Shown piece after piece: positions 47,625 through 57,240 of a DNA stretch of 64,000 nucleotides. Source of the stretch: Parabacteroides distasonis (GTDB lineage Bacteria > Bacteroidota > Bacteroidia > Bacteroidales > Tannerellaceae); the NCBI GenBank assembly GCA_015060925.1, contig SUXM01000004.1:62001-126000 (forward strand), written 5' to 3'. The notes beneath the pieces are model-generated. The model was not told the DNA's origin, searched no databases, and saw only the letters and a program-made list of their open reading frames with translations. The position numbers and the translations under genes were made by a program. Within the stretch, counting starts at the first letter, position 1; each line of letters opens with the position of its first letter.

Positions 47625-49052
47625 ATGAAAAAAGTATTATTAGTACTTGTGACAGTTGTCTTGTTGACCTCATGTGGCAAATCTCTGACGAATGTCGGGG
47701 GAGAAGTAACCGGGGTACGAACAGTGGCTTTCAATGAGCCTGCACCCTATGGCATGGTGTTGATTAAAAGAGGTTCGTTTGAAATGGGACCTGCTGATAA
47801 AGATTCTTTGTGGGGGATTAATCCGGAGACAAAAGGGGTCTCTTTTGATGCCTTTTGGATGGATGAAACGGAGGTGACGAATGCGAAATATCGCCAGTTC
47901 GTTTATTGGGTGCGTGACTCTATTATCCGTGAACGTTTGGCTGATCCTGCTTATGGGGGTAATGATTTGTTTAAGATTACTGAAGATAAGTATGGCGAAC
48001 CTGTAACTCCTCATCTGGACTGGAGTCGTCCTATCCCTTGGAAACGTGCCAATGAAGATGAGATACGTGCTATTGAAAGTGTTTATACTATTAATCCTGT
48101 GACTGGCGAAAAGACATTGGATCCTAAGCAGATGGTTTATAAATATGAGTGGTATGATTATACTGCTGCCGCTTTGCGTAAGAACAATTTGGATCCGGCT
48201 GCCCGTGTCCGCAATACAGATATTAAAGTGGATCCGAACGAAGTAATCATGATTTCTAAAGATACGGCTTATATTACAGAAGAAGGTGAGATTGTTAATG
48301 AAACGATTACACGCCAATTAAGCGGGCCATGGGATTTCTTGCATACGCGTATTGTAAACATCTATCCGGATGAGACTTGTTGGGTAAATGATTTCAATAA
48401 TGCTTACAATGAACCGTATATGCGTATGTACTTTTCACATCCTGGATATGATGATTATCCTGTGGTGGGGATCTCTTGGGAACAGGCTACTGCTTTCTGT
48501 GTATGGCGTACCAATCTGTTTAAAGAGTCATTGAATTTGCCAAGTGGACAAGCTTTTGAGGCTTTCCGTTTGCCGACAGAGGGCGAGTGGGAATATGCTG
48601 CCCGTACCGGTAAGAATGAAAATAAGTATCCTTGGGCAGGTGATGAGTTGATGAGTGGCAAAGGTTGTTTCTTAGGAAACTTTAAGCCGGGTAAAGGTAA
48701 TTATACAGAAGATGGCCATTTGATTACTTCCCGTGTCGGTTCCTTCTCTCCGAATGAGTTCGGTTTGTATGACATGGCTGGTAATGTGGCAGAATGGACT
48801 TCTACCTCTTATTCTGAATCCGGTCCCAGCCAGATGAGTGATATGAACCCGGATTTACGCTATAATGCAGCCAAAGAAGATCCGTATGCAATGAAAAAGA
48901 AGGTAGTTCGTGGAGGTTCATGGAAAGACGTTTCACAATTTATCCGTTCAGATATGCGTACATTTGAGTACCAGAATGAGACTCGCTCCTATATTGGTTT
49001 CCGTTGTGCACGTACGCAAATCGGGTTCTCAAGAGCAAAAGGTAAAAAATAA
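47625..49052 (+). CDS. porK: type IX secretion lipoprotein PorK/GldK
   Basis: FGE-sulfatase-like fold, lipobox LLTSCGKS; RLPTEGEWEYAAR, MAGNVAEWT, GFRCAR. Confidence 0.93.
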   Translation: MKKVLLVLVTVVLLTSCGKSLTNVGGEVTGVRTVAFNEPAPYGMVLIKRGSFEMGPADKDSLWGINPETKGVSFDAFWMDETEVTNAKYRQFVYWVRDSIIRERLADPAYGGNDLFKITEDKYGEPVTPHLDWSRPIPWKRANEDEIRAIESVYTINPVTGEKTLDPKQMVYKYEWYDYTAAALRKNNLDPAARVRNTDIKVDPNEVIMISKDTAYITEEGEIVNETITRQLSGPWDFLHTRIVNIYPDETCWVNDFNNAYNEPYMRMYFSHPGYDDYPVVGISWEQATAFCVWRTNLFKESLNLPSGQAFEAFRLPTEGEWEYAARTGKNENKYPWAGDELMSGKGCFLGNFKPGKGNYTEDGHLITSRVGSFSPNEFGLYDMAGNVAEWTSTSYSESGPSQMSDMNPDLRYNAAKEDPYAMKKKVVRGGSWKDVSQFIRSDMRTFEYQNETRSYIGFRCARTQIGFSRAKGKK

Positions 49053-49104
49053 CGAATAGGGAATGTGTCCCTAATCTATTAATAATGAATATATAATCAC
49101 AGTT

Positions 49105-50178
49105 ATGGGAAAATATAGAAGATATAAAAACAGAGTGGAGATGTACCTTGCCAGTGAGAAGGGTAAACGGGTGTTGAATTTCTGTTATAGTTGGGGTGCC
49201 TCTATCGTTATTATTGGTGCTTTGTTTAAGTTGTTGCATTTGCCTTATGGTAACCAGATCTTGTTTGTGGCAATGACTGTGGAAGCATTGGTGTTCTTTG
49301 TCTCTGCGTTTGAACGTCCGGGTAACGAATATCATTGGGAAGAGGTATTTCCTGTATTGAAATCTAAGAATCCTTTGGATCGTCCGGATTTTGCCAATAC
49401 CTCTATGGCGAACTTGGTGAATCATCCGGAGAATATGACTGATGATGAGGTGAATGCTTCCGGTGTCAATATTCATATTGGTGGCAAATCAGTGGCAACC
49501 AATTTAGGAAACTTGGATGTGGATGCAGAAGACACGAAGACGCTTTCTGATAGTATCAAGAAGTTGAGTGGTGCCGCTGAGCAAATATCAAAGATGGCTG
49601 AATTGACTGAGGCTACCCAAAAGTACTTGGAACAGCTTTCTTCTATGTCTGATCACATGGCTCGTTTCAGTCAGGTGACCAATTCTTTGACTGATGTATC
49701 TGATACCTTGCTCCATTCTTATAAGGCGATTACCGATAATTCGGATGGTATCAACCAGAACTCACGTGGTTATGTACAACAGATGGAGATGTTGAACCGC
49801 AATATTTCCGGCTTGAATACAATTTATGAAATCCAATTGAAGAGTATTAGCTCTCAGATTGAATCTATCGAACACATCAACGGTGGCTTAAACCGTATTC
49901 GTGAAATGTATGACGGCTCTGTCGTGGATAGTTCGGTTTTCCGTAACGAAACAGAAAAGATGGCTCGCCAATTGGCAGAATTGAATCAGGTATATAGCCG
50001 ATTGTTACAGGCTATGACGGTCAATATGGGTATTCAAGTGCCTGTCCAACCGCAACAGCCTGTTTATGCACAAACCGGCCAGCCACAGCAACCGCAAAGT
50101 TACCAACAGCCGTATCAACAACCATACGGATATCAACAGCCGGCACAGGCTCCATACACAAACAATCCAATGAAGTAA
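49105..50178 (+). CDS. porL: type IX secretion motor protein PorL/GldL
   Basis: Two TM segments GASIVIIGALFKLLHLPYGNQILFVAMTVEALVFFVSAFE; operon position. Confidence 0.93.
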   Translation: MGKYRRYKNRVEMYLASEKGKRVLNFCYSWGASIVIIGALFKLLHLPYGNQILFVAMTVEALVFFVSAFERPGNEYHWEEVFPVLKSKNPLDRPDFANTSMANLVNHPENMTDDEVNASGVNIHIGGKSVATNLGNLDVDAEDTKTLSDSIKKLSGAAEQISKMAELTEATQKYLEQLSSMSDHMARFSQVTNSLTDVSDTLLHSYKAITDNSDGINQNSRGYVQQMEMLNRNISGLNTIYEIQLKSISSQIESIEHINGGLNRIREMYDGSVVDSSVFRNETEKMARQLAELNQVYSRLLQAMTVNMGIQVPVQPQQPVYAQTGQPQQPQSYQQPYQQPYGYQQPAQAPYTNNPMK

Positions 50179-50184
50179 TCGACT

Positions 50185-51753
50185 ATGGCAGGAATATCAA
50201 ATAATCCCAATTCTCCCCGTCAGAAGATGATAAACCTGATGTATCTGGTTTTCATCGCGATGATGGCCTTGAATGTGTCATCGGAGGTTCTTGACGGCTT
50301 TGGATTGGTAGAGGGTAGTTTGCGGACTTCCATTGATAACTCTTCTACACGTAATAAGATTGTAAATGATGAGTTGGAGGCCTATTATCAAACGAATCCC
50401 GAAAAGGTGCGTAGCTGGTATGAAAAGGGAAAGAAGGTGAAAGAGGCTTCTGATAGTTTGTTTAACTATGTACAGGATTTGAAGGTTCGTATCGCTCAAT
50501 TGGCTGATGGCGAAGAGGCCGATGTCAATAATATAGAACATAAAGATGATTTGGAGGCAGCCTCTCGTGTGATGTTGGCTCCGGTTTCTGGTGAAGGTAA
50601 ACATTTGCGCCAACGTATTGAGAATTATCGTACAATGATGGGCGAAATGGTTGAAGATGAGGCAAAGACACGTGTGATAGAAGCTACATTATCTACAACA
50701 CCTCCTCGCAAAGCTGGAATTAATACTCGTTCATGGGAAGAGGCATTGTTTGAAAATATGCCGGTAGCGGCTGCTATTACGCTTTTGACCAAGTTGCAAA
50801 GTGATATCCGTTATGCAGAAGGAGAGGTGTTGTCTAATTTGTTAAGTAGTGTCGATGTGCGTGACTATCGCGTGAACCAGATTACGGCACAGGTTATACC
50901 GGAAAGCCAGATTGTCATGCGTGGAAGTCAATACAAGGCAAACATTGTGCTTTCTGCTGTCGATTCAACCAAACGGCCGACAGTCTTTGTCAATGGAAAG
51001 GAACTGCCTTATGAGGCAAATGGTTTGTTTACGACTGTGGCTGGTGCTCCAGGTACTTATCCGATCAAAGGGTATATTGAAATGCCGGGCAGCGATGGTA
51101 GTATGATGCGCCGTGAGTTTGAAAGTGAATATTTCGTGACAGAGCCGAGTGCAACCGTAGCGCCGATGTTGATGAATGTCTTGTATGCCGGAATTGCCAA
51201 CCCGATTCGAATTGCCGTTCCGGGTGTCCCAAGTGGAAATGTAACGGCAACCATGACGAATGGAACATTGGTTCGCAAAGGAGATCAGTGGGAAGCTCGT
51301 CCGAATGTAGTCGGTACGGATGCTGTGGTTTCTGTTCAGGCGAAGATGGCAGACGGACGTAGTGTTGAGATGGCGAAAACAACCTTTAGGGTTCGTGCTT
51401 TGCCTGATCCGATGCCCTATATCGAGTATAAAGATCAGAATGGGAATGTGCGTAAATTCCGGGGAGGTCAACTTTCTAAGCGTAGCTTGGTGGAAGCCGA
51501 TGGTATCCAAGCGGCAATTGATGATGATTTGTTGAATGTTCCGTTTAAGGTTTTGAGCTTTGAGTTGACATTCTATGATTCTATGGGTAACATTATACCG
51601 GAGGTGACACAAGGAAGTCAATTCTCTCAACGTCAAAAGGATTATATCCGACGATTGGCAAGAGGCAAACGCTTTTATATTACTCATGTGAAGGTGTTAG
51701 GCCCGGATAATAAAGAACGCATTATCCCGACAGTAGAAGTAATCGTAAACTAA
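50185..51753 (+). CDS. porM: type IX secretion protein PorM/GldM
   Basis: [26 protein letters not shown]-terminal TM; operon position. Confidence 0.94.
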   Translation: MAGISNNPNSPRQKMINLMYLVFIAMMALNVSSEVLDGFGLVEGSLRTSIDNSSTRNKIVNDELEAYYQTNPEKVRSWYEKGKKVKEASDSLFNYVQDLKVRIAQLADGEEADVNNIEHKDDLEAASRVMLAPVSGEGKHLRQRIENYRTMMGEMVEDEAKTRVIEATLSTTPPRKAGINTRSWEEALFENMPVAAAITLLTKLQSDIRYAEGEVLSNLLSSVDVRDYRVNQITAQVIPESQIVMRGSQYKANIVLSAVDSTKRPTVFVNGKELPYEANGLFTTVAGAPGTYPIKGYIEMPGSDGSMMRREFESEYFVTEPSATVAPMLMNVLYAGIANPIRIAVPGVPSGNVTATMTNGTLVRKGDQWEARPNVVGTDAVVSVQAKMADGRSVEMAKTTFRVRALPDPMPYIEYKDQNGNVRKFRGGQLSKRSLVEADGIQAAIDDDLLNVPFKVLSFELTFYDSMGNIIPEVTQGSQFSQRQKDYIRRLARGKRFYITHVKVLGPDNKERIIPTVEVIVN

Positions 51754-51777
51754 AGATGACGATAAAATAGATATAAG

Positions 51778-52863
51778 ATGAAACGTATTTATTACATAGC
51801 AACCCTTATTGCCGCTTTGTTTGCAGCTATTCCGATGCAGGCGCAGGAAGAAGCCGGTAATAATCAACAACAGCAAAGACGTCGTGGTCCGGAAGCAAGC
51901 CGTGGCGCACGTGCTGAAGAAAAGAAAGAGACCGGTATGCCGGAGTTGACCGTTCGTGCACAGGATATGAATGAACGTATGACGCAGCATATTGGAAATG
52001 CCCGTTGGATGCGTGTGATCTATCGTCAGATTGATTTGATGAAAGAACCCAATGCGCCTTTATATTATCCGACACAGCCGATGAACGGACAGATGAATCT
52101 GTTCTCTATCATCTTCCAATTGGTTTGTGAGGGTAAATTGTTTGCATATGAGTATTTGGATGGTTACGAAGACTTTAGCGATAATCGTAAGTTGGATTTG
52201 AAGGTGATGTTGGATCGTAGCCGTATCTTTTATGAAGAGACACCGGCTGAAGGGAATGAACCTGCCAGTTTTGTGGTGAATGAAAGCGATATCCCTTCGG
52301 CAGATGTAAAATCTTACTACATTAAAGAGGCTTGGTATTTTGATCAGAATAACTCTGTGTTTGATGTGAAGACATTGGCTATTTGTCCGATTTTGACGAT
52401 TAACGATGAGATGGGGCAAAACACTATGCCGATGTTCTGGATTCCGTATGAAAACTTACGCCCCTATATCAATACGGCTTATATCATGACCTCTAACATT
52501 AACAACGCCATGACCTTTACGATTGACGATTATTTCCGTCGTCGTATGTTCCAAGGGGATATTTTCAAAACACAGAATCTGATGAACCAGCCGTTACAGG
52601 CCTATTGTCCGACTCCGGATTCGTTGAAGAAAGAGCAAGAACGGATTGAGAATCAGTTAGTCGCATTTGAAAAGGCATTGTATCTGCAACCGGATACTAC
52701 CCAACAGGTAGCGGATGAAAAGGGAAAGAAATCCACAAAGAAAGTAACAACGGCTTCACGTGGAAAGAAGACTTCGGAAGTAAAAGAGACCAAGACAAAA
52801 GCGCCGAAGACGAAAACCCCTAAGACACAAAGCTCAGCTGTTCGTAGCGTACGTCGTCGATAA
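51778..52863 (+). CDS. porN: type IX secretion protein PorN/GldN
   Basis: YYPTQPMNGQMNLFSIIFQLVCEGKLFAYEYLDG; operon position. Confidence 0.92.
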   Translation: MKRIYYIATLIAALFAAIPMQAQEEAGNNQQQQRRRGPEASRGARAEEKKETGMPELTVRAQDMNERMTQHIGNARWMRVIYRQIDLMKEPNAPLYYPTQPMNGQMNLFSIIFQLVCEGKLFAYEYLDGYEDFSDNRKLDLKVMLDRSRIFYEETPAEGNEPASFVVNESDIPSADVKSYYIKEAWYFDQNNSVFDVKTLAICPILTINDEMGQNTMPMFWIPYENLRPYINTAYIMTSNINNAMTFTIDDYFRRRMFQGDIFKTQNLMNQPLQAYCPTPDSLKKEQERIENQLVAFEKALYLQPDTTQQVADEKGKKSTKKVTTASRGKKTSEVKETKTKAPKTKTPKTQSSAVRSVRRR

Positions 52864-52880
52864 GAATTATCCTATTATAG

Positions 52881-52912
52881 AAAAGCAGATCCTTGCGGGT
52901 CTGCTTTTTTTG
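52881..52912 (+). terminator. terminator after por operon
   Basis: AAAGCAGATCC TTGC GGGTCTGCTTTTTTT. Confidence 0.85.
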
Positions 52913-52934
52913 TATCTAAATGAATTATCTTAAG

Positions 52935-52972
52935 ATTACATCGGAGGTATTTCGATTTACCTCCGATGTAAT
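52935..52972. repeat. palindromic element plus direct half-repeat
   Basis: ATTACATCGGAGGTA / TACCTCCGATGTAAT perfect 15-bp inverted repeat; TCCGATGTAATAG again at ~52984. Confidence 0.65.
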
Positions 52973-53030
52973 AGCAAATTAAGTCCGATGTAATAGAGAC
53001 TATATTTCGTTTAAAAAAGTGAAGAATGCT

Positions 53031-53061
53031 TTGTTTCTTCGAGTAAAAAAGATTTCCTTTG
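53031..53061 (+). promoter_or_regulatory. candidate promoter for ncRNA
   Basis: TTG (53031-53033) - 20 bp - TTCCTTTG (53054-53061). Confidence 0.45.
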
Positions 53062-53067
53062 TAATGT

Positions 53068-53308
53068 ATTAGGAAAAAATAACGTAGAAGCGTTTCGATA
53101 TTATCTTGCTTTGAAATCTCGACAATTTCATTTACCCAAGATAATAGGCAAAATGGCTCCTACGCTTGTGTTTGTTATATATGTATTCCAAGGATGGAAG
53201 AACTATATACCGACATAAAGCGTGGGACTATTGTTCTATTATTGGGTAAGGGCAGTCGAGAGCCTCAAAGCAGTGATAGGACGATAGTTCCCACGCTTTT
53301 CTTTTTAT
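53068..53308 (+). ncRNA. candidate structured RNA, two stem-loop domains ending in an intrinsic-terminator-like helix
   Basis: CGTAG/CTACG, TATTATCTTG/CAAGATAATA, GAAAT/ATTTC; then AAAGCGTGGGA/TCCCACGCTTT plus CTATTGTTCTAT/ATAGGACGATAG and TTTCTTTTT; no good ORF. Confidence 0.55.
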
Positions 53309-53349
53309 AATGCTGACCGGCGGGAACAGGGAAGATAATATTTATTGTT

Positions 53350-53799
53350 ATGAAGAAATGTCCTTTTTATTTACTTTTTTTATTAAGTTTTATCTTTGTT
53401 TCTTGCAAAAATCCTATTTTACAGGAAACTTATGCTTCTAATTTACAGTTTGATAATGAAGCAACAATTTATCGAAGTAATGCTAAAATAGTTATTGCAA
53501 ATTTAAGGGAATATGGTCTATGTATAACTATTACAGACGATGCAAAAAATAATTATAGTATGTTTCTTGAAAAGATTTCGAAAAAGACATTGAAAGATTG
53601 TATAACAATTTATGCTTTTTGTGGTGTTATAGATAATAGTCATGAAGAATATAATGTAAATGTAACGTTAGAAGATTATAATTCTTTAGTATCTGATGAT
53701 AAATTGACAATAGAATTTGAAAAGAATAAATCTATAACATATACTCTAAATTTTAATGAAAAGTTTCAAGAGTACATAAAGAATAATATTACTGATTAA
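53350..53799 (+). CDS. small lipoprotein of unknown function
   Basis: ORF with lipobox FIFVSCKNP; AT-rich. Confidence 0.6.
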   Translation: MKKCPFYLLFLLSFIFVSCKNPILQETYASNLQFDNEATIYRSNAKIVIANLREYGLCITITDDAKNNYSMFLEKISKKTLKDCITIYAFCGVIDNSHEEYNVNVTLEDYNSLVSDDKLTIEFEKNKSITYTLNFNEKFQEYIKNNITD

Positions 53800-53811
53800 A
53801 GAGTTGATATT

Positions 53812-54408
53812 ATGGATTTAACAATAAACAATATAGAGGCTATTGCTTTTTGGATATTTATATTATTAGTAATTTGTTTTCCTGTAATATTCCCCTATAT
53901 TCTTGCTATAATTGGAAATAAATTATTCGGAACTCGTACAACAGTTGATGTTTCCAATACCTTAAGAGGTAATATAAAAATAAAAACAAAAACATCATAT
54001 GAAGCTATTTATATATGTCCAGTTAACTTTAAAGAATTAGAGAGAGAGTATTCTGATTTAAAAGAAAAAGTAAAAATATCGCCAAATAATAATTTGTTAT
54101 ATATAAAAATATTGGATTCAAAATTAAGAAGGATACAGTATGATATAGATTCTCAATATGTAGAGGGAATAATCTCTGAAAAAAGAAAAGAACGTGATAG
54201 TAAAAGAATTGAAAATTTGAGGATGGATTTACAAAATTTTTGTATCAAAAATAATATTGAGGTTGAATTTGAAAAAGAAGTATATATTCCTATAGAAAAG
54301 CTTTTTTCTATGGATAGGGCAGTAATTAATAAAGAAGAGATAGAAGAATTAAAAAATATTTTTCAAAAAAGGATAGAACGAAAGATAGGGCAAAATAATA
54401 GAAACTGA
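53812..54408 (+). CDS. membrane-anchored coiled-coil-like protein of unknown function
   Basis: One strong N-terminal TM then charged helical region; AT-rich. Confidence 0.6.
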   Translation: MDLTINNIEAIAFWIFILLVICFPVIFPYILAIIGNKLFGTRTTVDVSNTLRGNIKIKTKTSYEAIYICPVNFKELEREYSDLKEKVKISPNNNLLYIKILDSKLRRIQYDIDSQYVEGIISEKRKERDSKRIENLRMDLQNFCIKNNIEVEFEKEVYIPIEKLFSMDRAVINKEEIEELKNIFQKRIERKIGQNNRN

Positions 54409-54410
54409 AA

Positions 54411-54458
54411 TTCCCCTGTCGAATTGAACTAAAAAGTTATCGACAGGGGGAGTTTTTT
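54411..54458. terminator. convergent terminator
   Basis: CCCCTGTCGA ... TCGACAGGGGG hairpin then T-run. Confidence 0.75.
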
Positions 54459-57109
54459 TATAACTTATGAATCACATTCATTAGTTGGTTGCTTAGGCCG
54501 ATGGTGTAGCCTTGGGAGACGAAGACTACCCGGTTGAAGGTATCGGCAATGATGAAGATCGGTAGACTGTTTGCATTGGACAGTCTCATGTTCTTGGCGA
54601 TCTCTTTTTGGATAGTCTTGTCGATATCTACCCCGTAGGTAATGGTATTGGGCAACTCTCCAAATTCTTTCGGGTCAAAGCTCTGCAAACCCTTTTCATC
54701 GGGGAAAAGAAGAACGATACCCCGTCCCCAACTCTCCAGATCCTGCTTGATAGCAGCCAAATCACGCATGACATGGTTGGTCGGTTCTTGGCGTGCACCT
54801 AAGATCGCTACGATATAGTAACCTCGGCCGGTAGTGGCAAGCAGACTGACCTCTTCTCCGTTATCCGCACGTTTGAATTTGTTTTCGGAGTTGAAATTTC
54901 CGATGACTTGTATGTCATCTTTACTTTCCCGCATATTGAGTTGAATGTTATTTGTTTGGCCCGCTTCGATATTGAAGAAAGAGAGTTCAGTCAACACGTT
55001 GCCGTTTGCCATACGGGTACCGGTCACTAACAGATAATGTCCTTCATCCAAGGTCAACGGTCTCTTTAACAACGCACTCCATGTATCACCACTTCCCATA
55101 TCCACGTCACTCGATTCAAAGTTCAGTGTTTGTAATTTACCTGTCGGTAATATCTTGGCGATAGTAAAGTGGCTGTAATATTTCGGATCCGGCAGTACTT
55201 TGGTTGGTTGGTAAGCAGCTACGACACGACCCTTTTCGGTGGAGATAGGAGCGGTAGCCTCAAAGTCCACATCAATCCATCCCAATCCCCTTGCATATTG
55301 TACCTTTCCTGCAACCGGTTCGATGCGTGCCGGGATACCTAAGCTACGGCATAATGCCACAAAGAAGATATCACGAGAATGGCGGTCGGCCACTCTTGAT
55401 TTCCATACCCCCATCGGCATGATTGGTATACGTTGGGTATTCAGTGTATCATTGACTTGGATACTATCTTTCACCCAGTTGATGAGCAGTTGCGGGTTGG
55501 CTTTAGCTTCTACCTGTAGTTGTACATCCATCTTCGTTAGGAAAAATTTCCGGTATGGTGTAAGAAGTTCGTTGGCCACACGCGGGTTGAGCACATATTC
55601 CGTAAACAAAGAACTTTGCATCGGCTTCGTATAGGTTAGGTGATCCATCAATACGCTTGCCGGTGTGTCCCGCAAATCTTTGGCAGAGATAACATTCAAC
55701 AAAGAAAGAGCTTTAGGACGTTGTTTCAACGGAGTTTCACGTAAAAACTTTTCGATCTCTTGCCAGTTTCCACGACTTCCCAACATGATTTTCACCGTTT
55801 TCTTTGGGTTGATAGACAACTCCTTAGCTAAAGCTTCTGCCTTTTCCTCGGTATAGAAGGTCGCAACATATTGGTTGCGTATCACATCCTCGTCATGTAG
55901 TCGTTTGGCATTCTCCTCTTTCTGCTCTTCTGTAACTTCAGCCGGAATAGAACCATCAACAGGAGGTACTATATCCAAGGCAATGGTTTCAATGTCTCCT
56001 GGCTTTTTGTTGAGAGTAATCGTTATGTTTTCCTCTTTCCCGAAAGAGACTTTGCTGAAGCCGAACACTCCGTTTTTACTTGCCCAAACCAACATATCCC
56101 CTTTTCCGGCAGTCAAAGAAGCTTTCCCCTGCTTGTCTGTCTGTTTGTTGGCTACGGAATAAAACTCGGCATAGTTATAGATCTTAAATTCAACGTCAGC
56201 CCCTTCAACAGGTTGGTTGTTGGTATCTACTACCGTAATGGTTGTCTTGGCTGTCGGGGCGTAATTGTCAATGACATTGATCTCGGTGTAGTTGTCCGTC
56301 ACATCCATGATCTCTTCAGGCCCTTTGTATTTCCCGAATACTTTGGTATGCATCAACATCCCTCGATAGGCAGGTCCGTTGAACCATCCTAAGTTTAATA
56401 TCGGTTCCGGTTCGCAGGCTCCTAAGAAGAACCATTTACCATTTACCCAAGCCTCTACCCAAGCATGGTTATCGTCAGTATGCGCCCAACGAGGAGTATA
56501 TACCTGCCTTGCCGGGATACCAACTGCACGTAAAGCTGCTACGGTGAAGGTCGATTCTTCACCACAACGACCGTATGCCGTTTTGACTGAAGCCAAAGGA
56601 GAACTGGTTCGGGCATCGGATGGCGTATAAATAACCTTTTCATGACACCAATGGTTTACTTCCAAAACAGCATCATATAAAGAAAGATGTTTTACACGCT
56701 CTTTCAGCTCTTCGTAGAAGACCATGCGGCTATCATCCAAGTTCTCATTGTTTATACGTATAGGCATTACGAAATGGCGAAAGATATCCTCCGGTATGCT
56801 ATCTCCCCAAGGCATCTCTTCACGTGTTTGAAAAGAACTGCGCACATTGTCGAGATAGAATTGACCGTCATAATCGGTAATGTCACCGATTGGCATATAG
56901 GCATATAAGAAAGTCAAAGCCTGCTTTTCGTTTCCCGTTAACGATTGCTCAAACACCGAAAACAGATCACCTTGAGACAATGCTGCTTTTTTTGTCTTAA
57001 AATCCTCTTCAACCTCTTTAAGATAATCCTTATCAGAGATAAATTCTTTTGTGCATGAATTCCCTATAAACAGGGTAAACAAAATGATGAATAAGCTTGT
57101 TTTAGTCAT
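54458..57109 (-). CDS. large transglutaminase-like lipoprotein (start MTKTSLFI; ORF track extends to 57133)
   Basis: Lipobox IGNSCTKEF; YGRCGEESTFTVAALRAVGIPARQVYTPRWAHTDDNHAWVEAWVNGKW Cys-His-Asp core. Confidence 0.85.
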   Translation of the reverse strand: MTKTSLFIILFTLFIGNSCTKEFISDKDYLKEVEEDFKTKKAALSQGDLFSVFEQSLTGNEKQALTFLYAYMPIGDITDYDGQFYLDNVRSSFQTREEMPWGDSIPEDIFRHFVMPIRINNENLDDSRMVFYEELKERVKHLSLYDAVLEVNHWCHEKVIYTPSDARTSSPLASVKTAYGRCGEESTFTVAALRAVGIPARQVYTPRWAHTDDNHAWVEAWVNGKWFFLGACEPEPILNLGWFNGPAYRGMLMHTKVFGKYKGPEEIMDVTDNYTEINVIDNYAPTAKTTITVVDTNNQPVEGADVEFKIYNYAEFYSVANKQTDKQGKASLTAGKGDMLVWASKNGVFGFSKVSFGKEENITITLNKKPGDIETIALDIVPPVDGSIPAEVTEEQKEENAKRLHDEDVIRNQYVATFYTEEKAEALAKELSINPKKTVKIMLGSRGNWQEIEKFLRETPLKQRPKALSLLNVISAKDLRDTPASVLMDHLTYTKPMQSSLFTEYVLNPRVANELLTPYRKFFLTKMDVQLQVEAKANPQLLINWVKDSIQVNDTLNTQRIPIMPMGVWKSRVADRHSRDIFFVALCRSLGIPARIEPVAGKVQYARGLGWIDVDFEATAPISTEKGRVVAAYQPTKVLPDPKYYSHFTIAKILPTGKLQTLNFESSDVDMGSGDTWSALLKRPLTLDEGHYLLVTGTRMANGNVLTELSFFNIEAGQTNNIQLNMRESKDDIQVIGNFNSENKFKRADNGEEVSLLATTGRGYYIVAILGARQEPTNHVMRDLAAIKQDLESWGRGIVLLFPDEKGLQSFDPKEFGELPNTITYGVDIDKTIQKEIAKNMRLSNANSLPIFIIADTFNRVVFVSQGYTIGLSNQLMNVIHKL

Positions 57110-57240
57110 AGCGTCGATATTTATTCCGTACAAATATAATGATAATATTTAAATATCAGCTTCTTAAGTGTTAAGCTATTGTATGATTCCTTATTTTTTC
57201 CTTACTTTGAAATCTAAATCTAAACGAAGTTATTCTTTTT

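Noticed and set aside
46673-52863. T9SS operon as a novel system
   Set aside because: Gene order and motifs match the known porPKLMN operon; only the PorL and PorN tails are worth separate attention.
53068-53308. Assigning the ncRNA candidate to tmRNA, RNase P RNA or SRP RNA
   Set aside because: None of the signature sequences I know for these is present; 6S-like RNA could not be excluded but the 5' and 3' ends do not form the usual closing stem.
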